Shown here: piece after piece, positions 28,448 through 28,770 of the stretch
How positions within the stretch are numbered: position 1 is the first letter of the stretch
How the letters are laid out: each line of letters begins with the position of its first letter
IMG/VR virus record: IMGVR_UViG_3300044701_001647
Location: 1-28,770 of that record
DNA length: 28,770 nucleotides
Reading direction: 5' to 3' (one strand)
From: a virus
Made by a program: the position numbers and the translations under genes
Notes under the pieces: model-generated
Database searches by the model: none
The model's input: the letters and a program-made list of their open reading frames with translations, nothing else
What the model was told of the DNA's origin: nothing

Positions 28448-28491
28448 AGAGGTTCTCCTTTGTTAAAGCTGTGCCCTCTATTGTATTTATT
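28446..28491 (-). promoter_or_regulatory. T4-type late promoter plus start-codon inverted repeat
   Basis: Minus-strand AATAAATA (28484-28491) followed by ATAGAGG (28475-28481), with its complement CCTCTAT (28446-28452) covering the first two bases of the start codon. The ribosome-binding site lies in the loop. Confidence 0.55.
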
Positions 28492-28501
28492 ATCTACGCA
28501 T

Positions 28502-28530
28502 AAAATAAAAGGCCCCCAAAGGAGCCTTTT
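28502..28530 (-). terminator. Rho-independent terminator after the porin-like gene
   Basis: Minus-strand AAAAGGCTCC TTT GGGGGCCTTTT followed by ATTTTA: a stem of about 9 bp with a short loop and a T-rich tail, 20 bases past the stop codon. Confidence 0.8.
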
Positions 28531-28550
28531 GTTGTTGTATTTCTAATATA

Positions 28551-28770
28551 TTAGAATGCGAAGCTGATGCTTGCAGTTGGAGCAAAGTCTTTGGTGTTGA
28601 TGTCGTAGTTAGCACCTGCACTTAGATCTGCACCACCTAGAGTATAAACATACTCACCGCCAATGTTTTGGAATGCATCGTTGTTGTCGCCGTTTACATA
28701 TGCTGTTACGCCATATGCACTTGCTACAGTTTCGTAACCAAGAGTTTCTAAATCTACATCATAAGTTACA
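28551..28770 (-). CDS. Outer-membrane porin-like beta-barrel, C-terminal part (cut by window edge)
   Basis: The 72 visible residues alternate polar and hydrophobic positions (ETVASAYGVTAYVNGDNN, IGGEYVYTLGGADLSAGANY) and end in APTASISFAF. The terminal strand with final Phe is the BAM recognition signature of Gram-negative outer-membrane barrels, and the pattern is that of general porins. A gene of this type in a phage would replace or supplement host porins, possibly to block superinfection or alter uptake. The start lies outside the window. A strong terminator follows. Confidence 0.75.
   Translation of the reverse strand, partial: VTYDVDLETLGYETVASAYGVTAYVNGDNNDAFQNIGGEYVYTLGGADLSAGANYDINTKDFAPTASISFAF

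Noticed and set aside
1-28770. tRNA, rRNA, riboswitch or origin signals
   Set aside because: No cloverleaf, rRNA stretch, recognised aptamer or iteron cluster was seen by eye; a tRNAscan-SE and Infernal run would be needed to exclude them fully.

Overview
The window looks like part of a large, strictly lytic, T4-like marine myovirus rather than a bacterial chromosome. Genes are small, densely packed and mostly overlap by 1-14 bases. I found no tRNA or rRNA gene, and no gap exceeds 300 bases. At least a dozen genes are preceded by a T4-type late promoter (-10 box close to TATAAATA, with no -35). A free-standing GIY-YIG homing endonuclease is present, and several proteins resemble families I know from marine T4-like phages. 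Lipoprotein boxes, an outer-membrane porin end, CsgG/CsgF and exported proteins point to a Gram-negative host. The low G+C and the heme oxygenase / bilin reductase pair fit phages of SAR11-like or other marine alphaproteobacteria. The host is an inference.

Layout. (1) 1-7218, minus strand, early region. It holds four transcription units with TTGACA/TATATT-type promoters, coding for small hypothetical proteins, an HNH protein with a ParB-like (NDAQHR) protein, a SprT-like metalloprotease, and an eight-gene overlapping operon that ends in an AbrB-like protein and a full-length IF-1. (2) 7299-9783, mainly plus strand: a 44-residue eight-cysteine protein and a set of small membrane proteins, the last with a candidate -1 frameshift. 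A divergent exported lipoprotein with a CHAP-like amidase domain lies opposite. (3) 9773-13095, minus: GIY-YIG endonuclease, then a late operon with a predicted outer-membrane barrel, a small protein and a CHASE2-class III adenylate cyclase. (4) 13123-18075, minus: a late operon csgF-csgG-curlin-like-FecR-curlin/adhesin, closed by a UUCG terminator. This is a phage-borne type VIII (curli) secretion and fibre cluster. (5) 18103-21158: two divergent tandem paralogs with T4-like capsid-targeting N-termini and nuclease-like motifs. (6) 21184-25088: bilin reductase, heme oxygenase, ClpS, Hsp20, GMP reductase, ribosomal protein S21 and one unknown. (7) 25092-28770: a large coiled-coil membrane protein, small proteins, a secreted DNA/RNA nuclease and the end of a porin-like barrel.

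How it fits together. The early genes look aimed at host takeover (IF-1, AbrB-like, ParB/HNH). Late genes include modifiers of host translation, proteostasis, purine metabolism and tetrapyrrole metabolism. An unusual number of late products go to the envelope or outside the cell. A recurring control layout places a promoter inside the loop of an RNA hairpin whose 3' arm holds the ribosome-binding site, so read-through RNA would be silenced and RNA from the local promoter translated. T4 uses this logic for e, soc and I-TevI; here it appears at several late genes and also at two early-type promoters.
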